IMG/VR virus record: IMGVR_UViG_3300037504_000129
Location: 1 to 22,554 of that record
Length of the DNA stretch: 22,554 nt
From: a virus
Direction: 5' to 3' (one strand)
The position numbers and the translations under genes are program-made. The notes beneath the pieces were generated by a model. It made no database searches and was not told where the DNA came from. It saw nothing but the letters and a program-made list of their open reading frames with translations. Positions 22,253 through 22,554 of the stretch are shown piece after piece; position 1 is the first letter of the stretch; the number at the start of each line of letters is the position of its first letter.

Positions 22253-22554
22253 GCAGCGACCTCCAACTTCGGGTCGACGTAAACCGTCGTGGATGGTTTG
22301 GCGAGGCAGAACCGCACGGCCATCGGCCCGCCTACCTGGTCGGGCTCCATAACCTCAATCCAAAAGTCATCGTCATTGAGCGTAGCGCTACTGGCAACGT
22401 AGCAGGTGAGCGTCGAGCCGTTTTCCATCGTGTGGTCGATCTTCTGCTTCGTCCCCACTCCCGAACCGTTCCACGTTGAACTGCTGTCCGTTGTCAACGC
22501 AGAGGGCGTCCCTTGGGGAGTCATGCGGGTTGAGGTGAAAAGGCCCTGCGCCGT
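22249..22554 (-). CDS. C-terminal part of a probable virion protein, cut by the window edge
   Basis: The frame is open from the window edge to the TGA at 22249, giving at least 101 residues. An ATG at 22524 is possible, but the reading frame continues through it (TAQGLFTSTR precedes), so this is more likely the end of a longer gene. The visible part is beta-rich and looks like a C-terminal carbohydrate-binding or capping domain (STLTCYVASSATLNDDDFWI, MAVRFCLAKPSTTVYVDP). I recall similar ends in large phage or planctomycete proteins with beta-helix or LamG-like parts. It overlaps the repeat-protein gene by ATGA. Confidence 0.6.
   Translation of the reverse strand, partial: TAQGLFTSTRMTPQGTPSALTTDSSSTWNGSGVGTKQKIDHTMENGSTLTCYVASSATLNDDDFWIEVMEPDQVGGPMAVRFCLAKPSTTVYVDPKLEVAA

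Overview
The window is a stretch of a tailed double-stranded DNA phage or integrated prophage. It is high in G+C. Every gene I can support lies on the minus strand, so transcription runs from the right edge (22554) to the left edge (1). The backbone is that of a long-tailed siphovirus with a lambda-like head order: terminase large subunit, small connector, lambda-type portal, protease-capsid fusion, decoration protein, neck and tail-completion proteins, tail tube, two tail assembly chaperones, tape measure. I see no integrase, repressor, lysis gene, tRNA, rRNA or CRISPR array, so I cannot tell a free phage from a prophage. Several hypothetical proteins remind me of phage proteins from Planctomycetes genomes. 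That is memory, not a search, so a planctomycete host is only a weak guess.

Layout, right to left. (1) 22554-20574: four structural-type genes of unknown role upstream of the terminase. One is a protein built on a strict 20-residue repeat. (2) 20569-18252: terminase large subunit and a translationally coupled small zinc-ribbon protein. (3) 18251-18054: the only real break in the gene string. It holds a strong rho-independent terminator facing along the operon and a possible 26-codon Cys-rich microprotein. (4) 18053-12598: head and neck genes. (5) 12521-9057: tail tube, a second tail or virion protein, chaperones and tape measure. (6) 9060-6350: four genes in the place where tail-tip genes are expected, none with a recognisable tail-tip domain; one is very Cys-rich and low in G+C. 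(7) 6353-42: nine genes that form a carbohydrate-modification module. They encode three GT-B glycosyltransferases, one GT-A-like glycosyltransferase with a C-terminal zinc ribbon, a PIG-L/LmbE-type deacetylase, a SAM methyltransferase, two unrelated sulfotransferases and a small zinc-ribbon protein.

The module in (7) is the most striking content. It is not a detached accessory island: it is joined to the tail genes by the same stop/start overlaps (mostly ATGA) that join the tail genes to each other. This implies late, co-ordinated expression. My inference is that the phage builds and decorates a glycan (glycosylated, deacetylated, methylated, sulfated) late in infection. The glycan could sit on its own virion, perhaps on one of the unassigned tail proteins, or on the host envelope. 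The sequence alone does not decide between these.

Gene boundaries were set by stop/start overlaps and Shine-Dalgarno-like AGGAG/GGAGG sequences. Several genes start with GTG. Apart from 18054-18251 and 14213-14309, no stretch over about 80 bases is without a gene.
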